Below the pieces are notes generated by a model. The model had not been told where the DNA came from. It made no database searches and saw nothing but the letters and a program-made list of their open reading frames with translations. Shown piece after piece: positions 25,235-35,523 of a stretch of 64,000 bases of DNA. This DNA is from JAICKM01 sp050998805 (GTDB taxonomy: Bacteria; Chloroflexota; Chloroflexia; QHBQ01; JAICKM01): contig JBPCPV010000006.1 of the NCBI GenBank assembly GCA_050998805.1, forward strand, positions 80,907 through 144,906. Direction: 5' to 3'. A program made the translations under genes and the position numbers. Position 1 is the stretch's first letter. Every line of letters starts with the position of its first letter.

Positions 25235-27439
25235 TCAAGGCGCGAAATGAACGTCCTGCAAACCGAGGCTCAGAGTGCGGGTGTCGGCTCCACCGGGGGA
25301 TTGGCCGCCTTCGGGGACGACGAGCCGCAGTTCGGTCGTGCCTGAGGGGAAGTCGAGCATAGGCGTTTGCAGGGAGACGAAATCGCCAGCCGGCACAGTG
25401 GCAGTGTAGACACGGTTGTTGCCCTGCCAGACTTCGAGAGTGCGCGGGCGGGCGAAGCTGGTGACGCGGGCGGCAAGGGAGAGGCGGACCGGTGCTGGGG
25501 TTTCGACGCAGATGGTGGCCTGGCCGCCGTCTATCCACCGGAAGGGCCTGCCTGCCTGCGTCTCCAGATCGTGCCAAGAATCGCCGATCTGCAAGCTCGG
25601 CGCGGAGAGAGCTGCGCCGGCTTTGGGACGGTAAATCGCCATCAGATCATCGGTATAGATCGGTGGGCCGTCGGCCACCTGCTTGATCAGCGCGCCGAGC
25701 GCGTTTGCTTCGTCGCCGGAGACGAGCGTGCCGGTCTCCACATCAACGCGGGCGTAGCTGACGATGTAGGCGATGCCGTAGCTGTGCAGCACGGCGAGCG
25801 GTTCGGCGTTTGTCGCCGGGGAGACGATGTCGCTGTCGCCGAGGGCGAGGGGCTTGACGAAGCGGTAGAGCGGCGAGCAGGGCAGCGCGTTGCGGTTTTC
25901 GACGGTGCGAGAGATATAGCCCGCGAGGATCGGTCGCCCGTGGACGGTCTGGTAGAGCATCCGCTTCGATAGCGGGGCCACTCGCACCTGCACGAACGGC
26001 AGCTCGAGGATCGGACCCTGGCCCGGCGCGGCAGCCAGAGCCGAGGGTCCGGGTGGGAGCGTCACGCGACGGTCGCTGCGGGCGTACATTGGCAGTTCAA
26101 TGACCAGGGCGGCAAAGAGCGCAGCGGCAACCAACGGCACGCCGACGCGGGGCAGTCGCCGTGCGCGTGCCAACAGCCCCGTGCAGGCCCAACCTCCCAG
26201 CACGGCCATCGCCAACAGGGTCAGCACCTCGAAGCGTTCGACCTTGCCGATCAGGTTGAGTATCGGCAGCCGACCGAGCAGCGCGAACGGCAGCGGGATG
26301 CTGTGGCCGCCGAAGTCGCGCACGCCGGCGACCTGCAAAGTCGTGCCCATCGCGCAGGTCGCCCCGCCGAGCGCGAGCAGCCCCCAGAAGACCGCCTCCC
26401 GTCGCCTCCGGCGCAGCCGCCAGAGGCCAAGCAGCGCCAGTAGAATAGACGCCACGCCAAGGCCGAGGTAGCCGGGCACCGTGTTCGGATCCAGCCCCTG
26501 CCACCAAGGCGCATTCTCTCCCAACCACGGGTGATCCGGTGGCGGCAGCACGAAACTCAGCAGGTCGGCGGCGTGGACGCCCTGCTGCCCGGTCGCCTCC
26601 ACAGTGATCCGCTCAGTCTGTGTGCTCTGCCACGCGCCGTAGGCATACGGCCCACCCAGCAGCAGCGCGGTCACGGCGAACGCCGGGATGATGCGGAGGG
26701 ACCGGCGTCGGGGGATCGAGTGGAGCGTGTAGGCCGCCATGAAGATCACCAGCAGCACCTCGTAGTAAGCGTTGACAAGCATAGCCAGCACCAAGTAGAC
26801 GGCGGCGAGCGCGGCCCAACGGCGAGACGCTGTGTCCCAGGCGCGCATCCAGGCTTCGGCGGCGAACGGCACCCATTGGAGCGCGAGGATGTTGATCTGC
26901 TTCTGCGCGTCGAGGCTATAGGCGGTGAAGGCGAAGACCACGCCTCCGAGAAACGCGGCGATATGGCGGACCGCGCCGGAGGGAGGGGGCGGGCCGGAGC
27001 CTGCCGGGCGACCGAGGCAGTAGAGGACGACCCGGTACGCGGCATAGCCGGTGAGCGTGTAGCAGGCGAGGACGACGGTGTTGTAGGCGGCAAACACGCC
27101 CAAAAGGAGCTGCGGCACCAGCCCGATCAAGCCGTTCGGCAGGGCGAGGTCGTGCAGGTAGAGGTCAACCCCGTATGGGTAGTAGAGCAGGTCGGTGTGG
27201 AACGGGTTGGTGTGGCGCACGAGCAACGACTCTTTGACCCACCAGAGGTTCCAGAGGTTCTGGTCGCGGTCTGGGATCAGGTTGCCGGTTATCCGGCTGT
27301 CGAAGTGGAGCACGGTCGGCCAGGTGAACAGCACAGCGAGGGCGAAATAGGCGAGAAGCGCGAGCAGGTGCGGCAGCCAGGGCGGCGGACTGGACCGTAC
27401 GGGGGCGCTGTTCGCCGCCTCAGACTGGGACGCCGGCAA
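25235..27439 (-). CDS. Large GT-C/YfhO-like membrane protein, paralogue
   Basis: This 734-residue multi-pass protein shares with the 22633 gene the order of an early helix, DRDQNLWNLWWVKESL, YYPYGVDLYLHDLALPN, and GYAAYRVV. The Asp-rich first periplasmic loop and about a dozen helices fit the GT-C superfamily. The C-terminal 250 residues form a soluble outer domain (SYARVDVETGTLVSGDEA, then GTTELRLVVPEG) that may bind a sugar or lipid. Its start overlaps the end of hutI by 20 bases. Donor and acceptor are unknown. Confidence 0.7.
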   Translation of the reverse strand: MPASQSEAANSAPVRSSPPPWLPHLLALLAYFALAVLFTWPTVLHFDSRITGNLIPDRDQNLWNLWWVKESLLVRHTNPFHTDLLYYPYGVDLYLHDLALPNGLIGLVPQLLLGVFAAYNTVVLACYTLTGYAAYRVVLYCLGRPAGSGPPPPSGAVRHIAAFLGGVVFAFTAYSLDAQKQINILALQWVPFAAEAWMRAWDTASRRWAALAAVYLVLAMLVNAYYEVLLVIFMAAYTLHSIPRRRSLRIIPAFAVTALLLGGPYAYGAWQSTQTERITVEATGQQGVHAADLLSFVLPPPDHPWLGENAPWWQGLDPNTVPGYLGLGVASILLALLGLWRLRRRRREAVFWGLLALGGATCAMGTTLQVAGVRDFGGHSIPLPFALLGRLPILNLIGKVERFEVLTLLAMAVLGGWACTGLLARARRLPRVGVPLVAAALFAALVIELPMYARSDRRVTLPPGPSALAAAPGQGPILELPFVQVRVAPLSKRMLYQTVHGRPILAGYISRTVENRNALPCSPLYRFVKPLALGDSDIVSPATNAEPLAVLHSYGIAYIVSYARVDVETGTLVSGDEANALGALIKQVADGPPIYTDDLMAIYRPKAGAALSAPSLQIGDSWHDLETQAGRPFRWIDGGQATICVETPAPVRLSLAARVTSFARPRTLEVWQGNNRVYTATVPAGDFVSLQTPMLDFPSGTTELRLVVPEGGQSPGGADTRTLSLGLQDVHFAP

Positions 27440-28709
27440 GGATCACCTGCTCCACGAGGTTCACGCCGAGGTGGTAGGGGATATGGCGGTAGTTCGGTGC
27501 CGCCCAGATCACCAGGTCGGCGCGCTTGCCGGATTCGAGGCTGCCGACTTCGCGCGCCCAACCGGTGCCGAGTGCGTGCGCGGCGTTGATCGTCGTGGCG
27601 ACCAGGGCCTCGGCGGGCGTCATCTCCATGCAGAGGCACGCCAGCGAGATCATCAGCGCCAGGTTTTCGCAGAGGCAGGTGCCGGGGTTGCAGTCGGTTG
27701 CCACCGCCACCGGCACACCCGCGGCGATAAGCGCACGCGCAGGCGCGAAACGCCCGAGGCCGAGCCCGGTACCCGGCAGCAGCACGGCTGTCACGCCCGC
27801 CCCAGCGAGCGCAGCGATCTCGGCGTCGTCCAGTACAAGCAAATGATCGGCGGAGAGGGCGTGCAGCTCTGCGGCGAGGTCGGCAGCCCCGATCTGGGCG
27901 AACTCGTTGGCATGGAGGCGCACCGGCAGGCCGAGCGACTGTGCAGCCTCGAGGAGCCGCCGCGCCTGAGTGGCATCGAACGCGCCCTCGTCGCAGAACA
28001 CGTCGCACGTCTCGGCCAGCCCCGCAGCGACCACTGCGGGCAGGGTCTCGCCCACCAGCAGGTCAATGTAAGCGTCGGGCCGGTCGCGGTACTCCAACGG
28101 CACGGCGTGCGCGCCCAGAAACGTCGGGCAGATACGCGGCACCGGCCCCTGCTCCTGGGCCAGGCGGATCGCCGTCAGGCTGCGTAACTCGGCCTCGGTG
28201 CTGAGGCCGTAGCCGCTCTTAACCTCGACCGAAGTGGTGCCGTAGGCGAGCATCGCATGCAGGTGGGGGACCATTCCGGCGGCGAGTTCCTGGGCCGAAG
28301 CTGCCCGCGTCGCACGCACGGTGGACATGATCCCACCGCCCGCCGCGAGTATCTCAAGGTAACCCGCACCCTGTAACCTCTGTTCGTACTCGTGCTCGCG
28401 GCTTCCCGCGAAGACCAGGTGGGTGTGCGCGTCCACCAGCCCCGGCGTCACCACACGCCCCGTCACGTCTATCACCCGCGTCCCCGGCCCGCCCCAAGCC
28501 GTCACCACGTCATCGCTCGTCCCAACCGCCAGGATAGAATCCCCGCGCACCGCCACGGCCCCGTCCACAATCAGCCCCAATTCGGCCTGCCTTGCCCCCC
28601 GCCGCGCCTCCGTCGTTCCCGCCATAGTCACCAACTCAGCCGCGTGCGCCACGATCAGATCCGCCCCCCCTTCCTCCCGACCACTGACCACCGACCACTG
28701 ACCACTCAC
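27420..28709 (-). CDS. hutI: Imidazolonepropionase
   Basis: This 429-residue amidohydrolase opens the ring of imidazolone-5-propionate to N-formimino-glutamate, the third step of histidine degradation. It has the metal ligands in DAHTHLVFAG, the VEVKSGYGLS loop, ETCDVFCDEGAF, RLHANEF and VATDCNPGT. No other hut gene is in the window. The assigned GTG start overlaps the TGA of the upstream gene (GTGA), and the first ten residues (SGQWSVVSG) come from a GACCACT tandem repeat. The native start may be further in, near the AELVTMAG segment; the SD is weak. Confidence 0.88.
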   Translation of the reverse strand: MSGQWSVVSGREEGGADLIVAHAAELVTMAGTTEARRGARQAELGLIVDGAVAVRGDSILAVGTSDDVVTAWGGPGTRVIDVTGRVVTPGLVDAHTHLVFAGSREHEYEQRLQGAGYLEILAAGGGIMSTVRATRAASAQELAAGMVPHLHAMLAYGTTSVEVKSGYGLSTEAELRSLTAIRLAQEQGPVPRICPTFLGAHAVPLEYRDRPDAYIDLLVGETLPAVVAAGLAETCDVFCDEGAFDATQARRLLEAAQSLGLPVRLHANEFAQIGAADLAAELHALSADHLLVLDDAEIAALAGAGVTAVLLPGTGLGLGRFAPARALIAAGVPVAVATDCNPGTCLCENLALMISLACLCMEMTPAEALVATTINAAHALGTGWAREVGSLESGKRADLVIWAAPNYRHIPYHLGVNLVEQVILAGVPV

Positions 28710-28710
28710 T
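28678..28710. repeat. Tandem GACCACT repeat at the hutI start
   Basis: Units of CCACTGA and CCACCGA form the N-terminal codons of hutI on the minus strand and reach the stop of the upstream SGNH gene. Related tracts are at 30068-30092 and 47274-47307. Confidence 0.8.
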
Positions 28711-29917
28711 TGAACAGCCCCAGGCGGACCATCGCGGCCCGGATCTGCTCGGCGGCGAGGACGTGGCCGTCGGCGTTCCAGTGGCGGTCGGTGCGGAAGT
28801 AGAGCAGCTTGTCTTTGCCTGCGGCCTGGAAGGAGGGGAGCAGGCCGATCAACGGCGTGCCGCTCTGTGCGCTCCAGGCGGCGAGCTTCTGCTGCGGGAG
28901 GTCGCGCTGTAGTGCGTCGTCGCTGAGGCCGAACTGCGCCTTCATCTCCTGCCAGTAGTTGTCGTGAACCTGCTCACGGGTCGGGATGGCGACGACGACG
29001 ATCTGCGCGCCGTGTGCCCGGGCGTCCGCGCGCATAGAGTCGAGGAGCGCGGTAGTTTTGGACCAGCCCGCCGCGATGTCCGGCGGCTCGGCCTTCAGGT
29101 AAAACGACGCGGCGTCGAACACGGTCGGCTTTTGGACTTTGACCGCCGGCGAGAAGACTTTGTAGTAGAGGTTACGCAGGAAGATGTAAGCGTGGGAGTT
29201 CTGCTCGAGCCACGCCTTGATGCCGCCGCCTTTCGCCGGTGCCGTCGCCTCGCCTGGGTCGCCCGCCATAGCCTGTTTGCTTTTGTCGGTCGCGACGAGG
29301 CGGCCCTCGGCGTCCACGGTCGTCTTGTCCATGCCGAGCATGACATCCTTCACGTCGTTGCCGACGAAGAAGGCAACCAGCACTATCTTAGGTTGCAAGG
29401 CCCAGCCGTAAGTCTTGAGCCACGCCGCCTCGTTGTCGGTACCGTAGCCGAAGACACCGGCGTTGATGCTCTCCACACTGGTGCCGTCGGCGGCCTTCGC
29501 TCCGTTGAGCAGGTGGGGGAACGCCTGCGCCGCGTTGACGCCCATGCCGAACGCGAACGAGTCGCCGATGCAAAGCACGCGCGTCGTGCCCGCAGCCGGT
29601 GGGCCGATGGTGGCGCTCTCGCGCAGCCCCTGGCTGTTGATGTCGAACGTGGTGTCCCCCTCGGCGAAGCGGAAGGCAACCTGCGCGCCCGGCTTGAGCC
29701 GGTACGACGTGTCTTTGTCGGCCACGAACAGCCCACCGAGCGGCGGCACGATCTGGGGCGCGAAAATCCGCAGGGCGACTTCGAGCAGGCCGAGGATCAG
29801 GATCGCTGTAATGGCCACGACCAGCAGGGCCTGCGCCAGAGCGCGCAGGCGCGACTTACGGGCCGGTGCAGGCGCGGGCGCGGCGGGCGTATCAGCTTGT
29901 GCCGTCTGGCTGCTCAT
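28706..29917 (-). CDS. Membrane-anchored SGNH hydrolase-like protein
   Basis: This 403-residue protein has a Pro/Ala-rich cytoplasmic start, a signal anchor helix at about 26-46 (ALLVVAITAILILGLLEVAL), and an extracellular SGNH fold. The nucleophile Ser sits in VLCIGDSFAFGMGV, and the catalytic Asp-His pair in FRTDRHWNADGH. Relatives (AlgX/AlgJ-like and GDSL acyl esterases) remove or add acyl groups on surface glycans. The ATG at 29917 follows CGGAGGAGTTGCAG. A TATAAT lies at 29969-29974 on the minus strand. Confidence 0.8.
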   Translation of the reverse strand: MSSQTAQADTPAAPAPAPARKSRLRALAQALLVVAITAILILGLLEVALRIFAPQIVPPLGGLFVADKDTSYRLKPGAQVAFRFAEGDTTFDINSQGLRESATIGPPAAGTTRVLCIGDSFAFGMGVNAAQAFPHLLNGAKAADGTSVESINAGVFGYGTDNEAAWLKTYGWALQPKIVLVAFFVGNDVKDVMLGMDKTTVDAEGRLVATDKSKQAMAGDPGEATAPAKGGGIKAWLEQNSHAYIFLRNLYYKVFSPAVKVQKPTVFDAASFYLKAEPPDIAAGWSKTTALLDSMRADARAHGAQIVVVAIPTREQVHDNYWQEMKAQFGLSDDALQRDLPQQKLAAWSAQSGTPLIGLLPSFQAAGKDKLLYFRTDRHWNADGHVLAAEQIRAAMVRLGLFK

Positions 29918-30067
29918 CTGCAACTCCTCCGTCCGCGACCCGAATCTCGTGTCGGTCGCGGCCCGCCCATTATACCACAGGTGCCGGGGCGGGGCCTGCA
30001 AAGACCGCGCAATTGGTATATAATAGCGTTGTGACGAATCCAACCACCGATCGTCGGCGGCAAGAAC

Positions 30068-30092
30068 AAAAAACTGACCACTGACCACTCGC
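30068..30092. repeat. Tandem GACCACT repeat, intergenic
   Basis: ACTGACCACTGACCACTC lies between the promoter (TATAAT at 30019-30024) and the ATG at 30112, so it is probably in the 5' untranslated region of the DUF2231 gene. Confidence 0.75.
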
Positions 30093-30111
30093 CCGAAGGA
30101 GTGCCCTTGCT

Positions 30112-30678
30112 ATGAAAAGCCGGTTCAAAGTCCTCGGCCACCCCGCGCACCCGACGCTGGTGGTGTTTCCGCTCGCGTTCTATCCGCTCGCGGCCATCGC
30201 GCTCATTGTCTACCTCCTCCTGCTGGCGTTCGGGTGGACCAACGGCGACCATGTGCTGAACTTCGATGTCGGCTTCTGGTGGCGCGCCAGCTTCTGGATG
30301 CTGCTGATCGGCCTGCTCGGTAACCTGGCGGCGGCGCTGCCTGGCTTGGTGGACTGGCTGAATATCCCGAACGACGCACCCGCAAAAGACAAGGCGACCT
30401 GGCACCTGATCATCGCGCTGCTGCTCGCCGGTATCACCGTGATGTCGCTGCTGCTGCTGAACCTCGGCGAGCCTCCGGCGCGGATCATCTTCCCGAACGA
30501 CCTGTTTATACTCGTCGGGGCGGGGCTGGCGATCTTCAACGGCTTCATCCTGGCGACCTACCAGGGCTGGCTCGGCGGCGAACTCGTCTACCGCCACGGG
30601 ATCGGCGTCGAGCGCACGGACGACATTGACCCGATTGCGGTGACGCCGGGCAGCGAGGGGATGCGCGAGAACATCTAG
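30112..30678 (+). CDS. DUF2231 family membrane protein
   Basis: This 188-residue protein has four transmembrane helices and the family signatures VLGHPAHPTLVVFPLAF at the start and QGWLGGELVYRHGIGV near the end. It is a paralogue of the gene at 797-1330, with a longer central region. The ATG follows CGAAGGAGTGCCCTTGCT. The function is unknown; members often lie near genes for envelope or redox functions. It is followed after 16 bases by a secreted protein gene. Confidence 0.88.
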   Translation: MKSRFKVLGHPAHPTLVVFPLAFYPLAAIALIVYLLLLAFGWTNGDHVLNFDVGFWWRASFWMLLIGLLGNLAAALPGLVDWLNIPNDAPAKDKATWHLIIALLLAGITVMSLLLLNLGEPPARIIFPNDLFILVGAGLAIFNGFILATYQGWLGGELVYRHGIGVERTDDIDPIAVTPGSEGMRENI

Positions 30679-30694
30679 TCCGTGAGGAGACCCG

Positions 30695-32308
30695 ATGAGG
30701 CATCAGAAAAAGATGGGCGGGGAGCGGTGGTCCAAGCCGGCAGTTCTGCTTCTGCTGCTCGCGTTGCTCGGCAGCCTAGCCGGACCGGCACACGCCCAGC
30801 CCGCTAACCAGCCGGTGATCTTCGGCGCGGGGCTGCTGCCGGGAGCCGGGAGCAGCGTGCCCGTAGGCAGCGTGCTGATCGGCTGCACGGTGAACAGTGC
30901 GCTTGCCCTGTCCGGCTTCGGTCTGACTATTGACAACCAGCTGTTGCAGACGACGATCAGCGGCACCGGCCCCTGGCAGCTGCGGGCTAGCGCGACTTTG
31001 AGCGTGGGTGTACACACCGCCGGAGCAACCGCGACCGATGCCGCGTCGCAGTCCGGCGGCTGGACCTGGCAGTTCACGGTCGCGGGCGGCCCTCCCCCGC
31101 CCACACAACCCCCGCCCGGCCCACAACCGAAACCGACGACCCTTCCGCCCCCACCCGGAGGCGCGGGGCCGAGCTTGCGTATCCTGGTGCCCGCCGACGG
31201 TTGGCTGGAGCCTGCCAGCACGCAGCGGATAGCGGTCCTCTTCGGCACAGATACCGGCTGGGCGAAGCAGACCGTGAGCCTCGACGGGCGCGACCTCGGC
31301 GCGAAGCCCGAGCCGGGGAGCGGAGCCGCCGGGCATATCGCCCTGAGCGCGAGCGCGCCCGCCGCCACAGGCGCGCACATAGTCACCGCGCTCGGCGTGG
31401 ACAAGCTCGGACGGCAGGGCACCGGCGCATGGACCTTCCTGGCGTCTGACCCCGCGGACGACGGCGATCTCCGCGTGTCGCCTGTGGCACCCGCGCCGGG
31501 CACGACCCTGAACGACGGCTCCCTGGTGCGGCTGGCCGCGCAGTTCAACGACGGCAAGGCGAACCTCCAGGCCGGCAGCATCATGCTCGACGGGCGGGCG
31601 CTGCTGAACGAGGGCACCGGCACCGACCCCCACCAGGGCCGCATCCTCGTGGACGCCTCCCGCGTGCCCGCCGGCCGCCACACCGTGCGCGCGGAAGCCT
31701 CCGACATCGCCGGCAGGACGACCGCCGTGGCCTGGGATTTCTACATAGGCGCGCCTGCCTCGCCCGATGAGCGGCTCTACTACGCGCAGACCGGCTTCTC
31801 GCTTACCGGGCCGTTCCGCAACTACTGGGAGGGCCTAGGTGCGAACGCCCTGCCGGTGCTCGGCTACCCAATCAGCGGGCTGCTCGTCGAGCGGCTCGAC
31901 AACGGGCATACGTACACCGTGCAGTATTTCGAGCGGGTTCGCCTAGAGTGGCACCCTGAGAACCACGACACGCAGTTCGAGGTGCTCTACGGCCTGCTCG
32001 GCACCAACTTCCATGAGCCGGATCCGCCTATCCCTGCACCCCCGGCGCGGCCCGGCGAACGCTACTTCGCGGAGACCGGGCACCTGGCGCGGGGTCCATT
32101 CCTCCAGAAGTGGCAGACCACCGGCGGCCTGGCAACTTACGGCTTCCCGATCAGCGAGGAGCTGAACGAGGTCTCGAAGACCGATGGCCGCGCATACTTG
32201 GTGCAGTATTTCCAACGCGCGCGCATGGAGTACCACCCCGAGAACGCCGACACACCCTTCGAGATCCTGCTCGGCATGTTGGGCCGCCAGCTCTACGACG
32301 AGAGGTAA
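30695..32308 (+). CDS. Secreted protein with Ig-like region and two FGYP/QYFERARLEWHPE modules
   Basis: This 537-residue protein has a signal peptide (about 12-29, cleavage likely after AHA) and an N-terminal Ig-like or beta-sandwich region. A Pro-rich linker follows at about 130-156, then a second beta region. Two C-terminal modules (about 360-445 and 450-537) carry the same motif as the M23 peptidase at 11697: WxxxGGLxxYGFPISEE and VQYFxRxRxEYHPEN. These resemble LGFP-type repeats thought to bind cell-wall material; this is an inference. The ATG follows GAGGAGACCCG. Confidence 0.75.
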   Translation: MRHQKKMGGERWSKPAVLLLLLALLGSLAGPAHAQPANQPVIFGAGLLPGAGSSVPVGSVLIGCTVNSALALSGFGLTIDNQLLQTTISGTGPWQLRASATLSVGVHTAGATATDAASQSGGWTWQFTVAGGPPPPTQPPPGPQPKPTTLPPPPGGAGPSLRILVPADGWLEPASTQRIAVLFGTDTGWAKQTVSLDGRDLGAKPEPGSGAAGHIALSASAPAATGAHIVTALGVDKLGRQGTGAWTFLASDPADDGDLRVSPVAPAPGTTLNDGSLVRLAAQFNDGKANLQAGSIMLDGRALLNEGTGTDPHQGRILVDASRVPAGRHTVRAEASDIAGRTTAVAWDFYIGAPASPDERLYYAQTGFSLTGPFRNYWEGLGANALPVLGYPISGLLVERLDNGHTYTVQYFERVRLEWHPENHDTQFEVLYGLLGTNFHEPDPPIPAPPARPGERYFAETGHLARGPFLQKWQTTGGLATYGFPISEELNEVSKTDGRAYLVQYFQRARMEYHPENADTPFEILLGMLGRQLYDER

Positions 32309-32312
32309 CGCA

Positions 32313-33326
32313 ATGAACATCGGACGAAACCGCTCTAGCTACATCTTTCTCACATTCGTCGGGCTTATGCTCGTCGCGCTGCCGCTTGCGCTGCCGGAGG
32401 TCCGCGCGGGCGCGGTGCGGCAGGCGCAGGCCAACGGCGGCGTGCTCGGCGCGGGCGGGCAACGGGGATTAACCTTCGTGCATACCGCGAGCGCGCCCTT
32501 TGGTAGCCAGGCGTCCTACGACTCGCTGGCCCGGCTGCACAAGACCGGAGCGAACTGGGTCTCGGTCGTCGCTCCGATCCGTCAGAGCAGTGCGAACTCC
32601 ACGACGTTCGCGCTCATCCGCTCGGCGCTCGACCCGACAGACGCCGGGCTGACCGCCGTGATTGCCTACGCACACTCCCTCGGCATGAAGGTGATGTTCG
32701 AGCCGGTGGTACTTGCCGACGACGGCGCAGACAGCCGTGGTCTCGCCCCCCAACCGGCGAGCGAGTGGTTCGACAACTACCGCCAGACCCTCGGCGACTT
32801 CGCCGACCTGGCGCGGGCGGCCGGGGCGGAGGAGTTCTGCATCGGCAGCCGCCTCTCGGCGCTCACCGGGCCGCAGTATGACCCCGAGTGGGACCAGGTG
32901 ATCACCTCCGTGCGCCAGTACTACTTCGGACCGATCACCTATTCGGCGGACTGGGGAGCGACCGGCGACGCCGAGTTCGCGCGCATCGGCTGGTGGAACC
33001 GCCTGGACTACATCGGCATCGCCGCTTACTTCCCGGCCTCAGCCTCGGCGAGCGCCCAGGCAAGTATCTCGGCGGTGCAGACGCACTGGGCCAAGCCGGT
33101 GCAGTTCACGCAGATCGGATTCGCATCCCAGCCGCCTTCCCAGCAGGCAACAAGCTACGACGCGATCATACAGGCATGGGGCCGCGTGCCCTGGCTGGCC
33201 GGCATCTTCTGGTCCCCATGGTACAGTAGCCCGACCGCCGGAGGCCCCTTCGACACCGGCGAAAGCCCCCAGAACAAGCCTGCGGAGGGAGTGCTCACGC
33301 GGTGGTACGCGGGCGCAGCGCGGTGA
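32313..33326 (+). CDS. Secreted GH113-like TIM-barrel protein, catalytic residues replaced
   Basis: This 337-residue protein starts with a signal peptide (about 8-32). The barrel resembles GH113 mannanase-like enzymes (GLTFVHTAS, a WVSVVAPIRQ strand, LGMKVMFEPVV, YSADWG, YIGIAAYFP, PWLAGIFWSPWY). In the family a Glu follows GN/GT at the acid/base site and another Glu lies in FTEIGY. Here these read IGSR (R180) and FTQIGF (Q267). Both catalytic glutamates thus seem replaced, which suggests a sugar-binding pseudoenzyme. The start at 32313 follows GAGAGGTAACGCA. Confidence 0.65.
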   Translation: MNIGRNRSSYIFLTFVGLMLVALPLALPEVRAGAVRQAQANGGVLGAGGQRGLTFVHTASAPFGSQASYDSLARLHKTGANWVSVVAPIRQSSANSTTFALIRSALDPTDAGLTAVIAYAHSLGMKVMFEPVVLADDGADSRGLAPQPASEWFDNYRQTLGDFADLARAAGAEEFCIGSRLSALTGPQYDPEWDQVITSVRQYYFGPITYSADWGATGDAEFARIGWWNRLDYIGIAAYFPASASASAQASISAVQTHWAKPVQFTQIGFASQPPSQQATSYDAIIQAWGRVPWLAGIFWSPWYSSPTAGGPFDTGESPQNKPAEGVLTRWYAGAAR

Positions 33327-33336
33327 GCAGCATGCG

Positions 33337-33471
33337 CTAAACCAAAACAGCCTCCCGCAATATCCTCTCCCGCACTCCTGGCTTCAGCGCCCGCTCGGTC
33401 ACCAAGTCAACCTCCCGGCCGAGCAGGTCTTCCAGATCGTCCCATAGCCCAAAGAAATCCAATCCAGGGTT
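33337..33471 (-). pseudogene. Remnant of a MNT-type nucleotidyltransferase
   Basis: On the minus strand, 44 codons before a stop at 33337 read LDFFGLWDDLEDLLGREVDL followed by VTERALKPGVRERIL. This is the characteristic C-terminus of minimal nucleotidyltransferases of MntA/HepT-type pairs. An in-frame TAG lies just upstream and no catalytic GSxxxG motif is present in the 167-base gap, so it is a 5' deleted remnant. Confidence 0.65.
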
Positions 33472-33493
33472 CTACGTCCTCGATGCCCATCGT

Positions 33494-34293
33494 TCATCTC
33501 TCCTCGCGCCCGCCCCTCAACTCCCGCAAGTATGCCGCCGCCACCTCAGCCTCCCGCCCAGGCGCGGCGGTGATCCGGTCGATCAGCGCCGAGGCCACCA
33601 CCGCCCCGTCCGCCACGCGGCCTACCTCTGCGATGTGGGCGGGGGTGCTGAGTCCGAAGCCGACGGCAAGCGGCAGGTTGGTGTGACGGCGGACGCGGGC
33701 CACGTAGCCGGTCAGCGTCGCAGCGAGTTCGCTGCGTGCGCCGGTGACGCCGGTCAGCGAGACGCAGTAGAGGAAGCCGCTGCCGAGGGCCGCGATCTTC
33801 GCCAGCCGCTCGTCGCTGCTCACCGGCGAGACGAGAAAGATCAGCGCGAGGTCGTGGTCGCGGGTCGCGGCCAGGAGCGCTCCGGACTCTTCGGGCGGGA
33901 GGTCGGGCACGATCAGCCCGTCCGCGCCTGCCTCGTCGGCCTCGGCGACGGCGCGGGCGATGCCGCGATGGTGCAGCGGGTTGTAGCAGCCCATGAAGAT
34001 CAGCGGCGCGGCCACGTGCGGTCGCAGTTCGCGCACCAGGTCGAGGCAGCTGTCGAACGTGGTGCCGCCTGCGAGTGCGGTCTGGGTCGCCCTCTGGATC
34101 GTCGCGCCGTCGGCAAGCGGGTCGCTGAACGGGATGCCGATCTCGATCAGGTCGGCCCCCGCGCCGGCAAGCGCAAGGGCGACTTCTGCGCTCTTGGCGA
34201 GCGTGGGGTAGCCTACGTGCACATAGGGCATAAGCGCGACCTCGTCGCGCGCCCGACTGGCGGCAAAAGCCGCCGCGATCCGTTCGGTGCCCA

Positions 34294-34297
<4 letters not shown>
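33494..34297 (-). CDS. trpA: Tryptophan synthase alpha chain
   Basis: This 267-residue protein is normal in length. It has DLIEIGIPFSDPLADG, carrying the catalytic Glu and Asp, and later YCVSLTGVTGAR with the GG-phosphate loop region and VGFGLSTPAH. It cleaves indole-3-glycerol phosphate to indole, which is passed to TrpB. It is the last gene of trpDCFBA and overlaps trpB by 4 bases (ATGA). It is expected to be controlled by the T-box at 38.2-38.5 kb. Confidence 0.97.
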
Positions 34298-35512
<1,215 letters not shown>

Positions 35513-35523
<11 letters not shown>

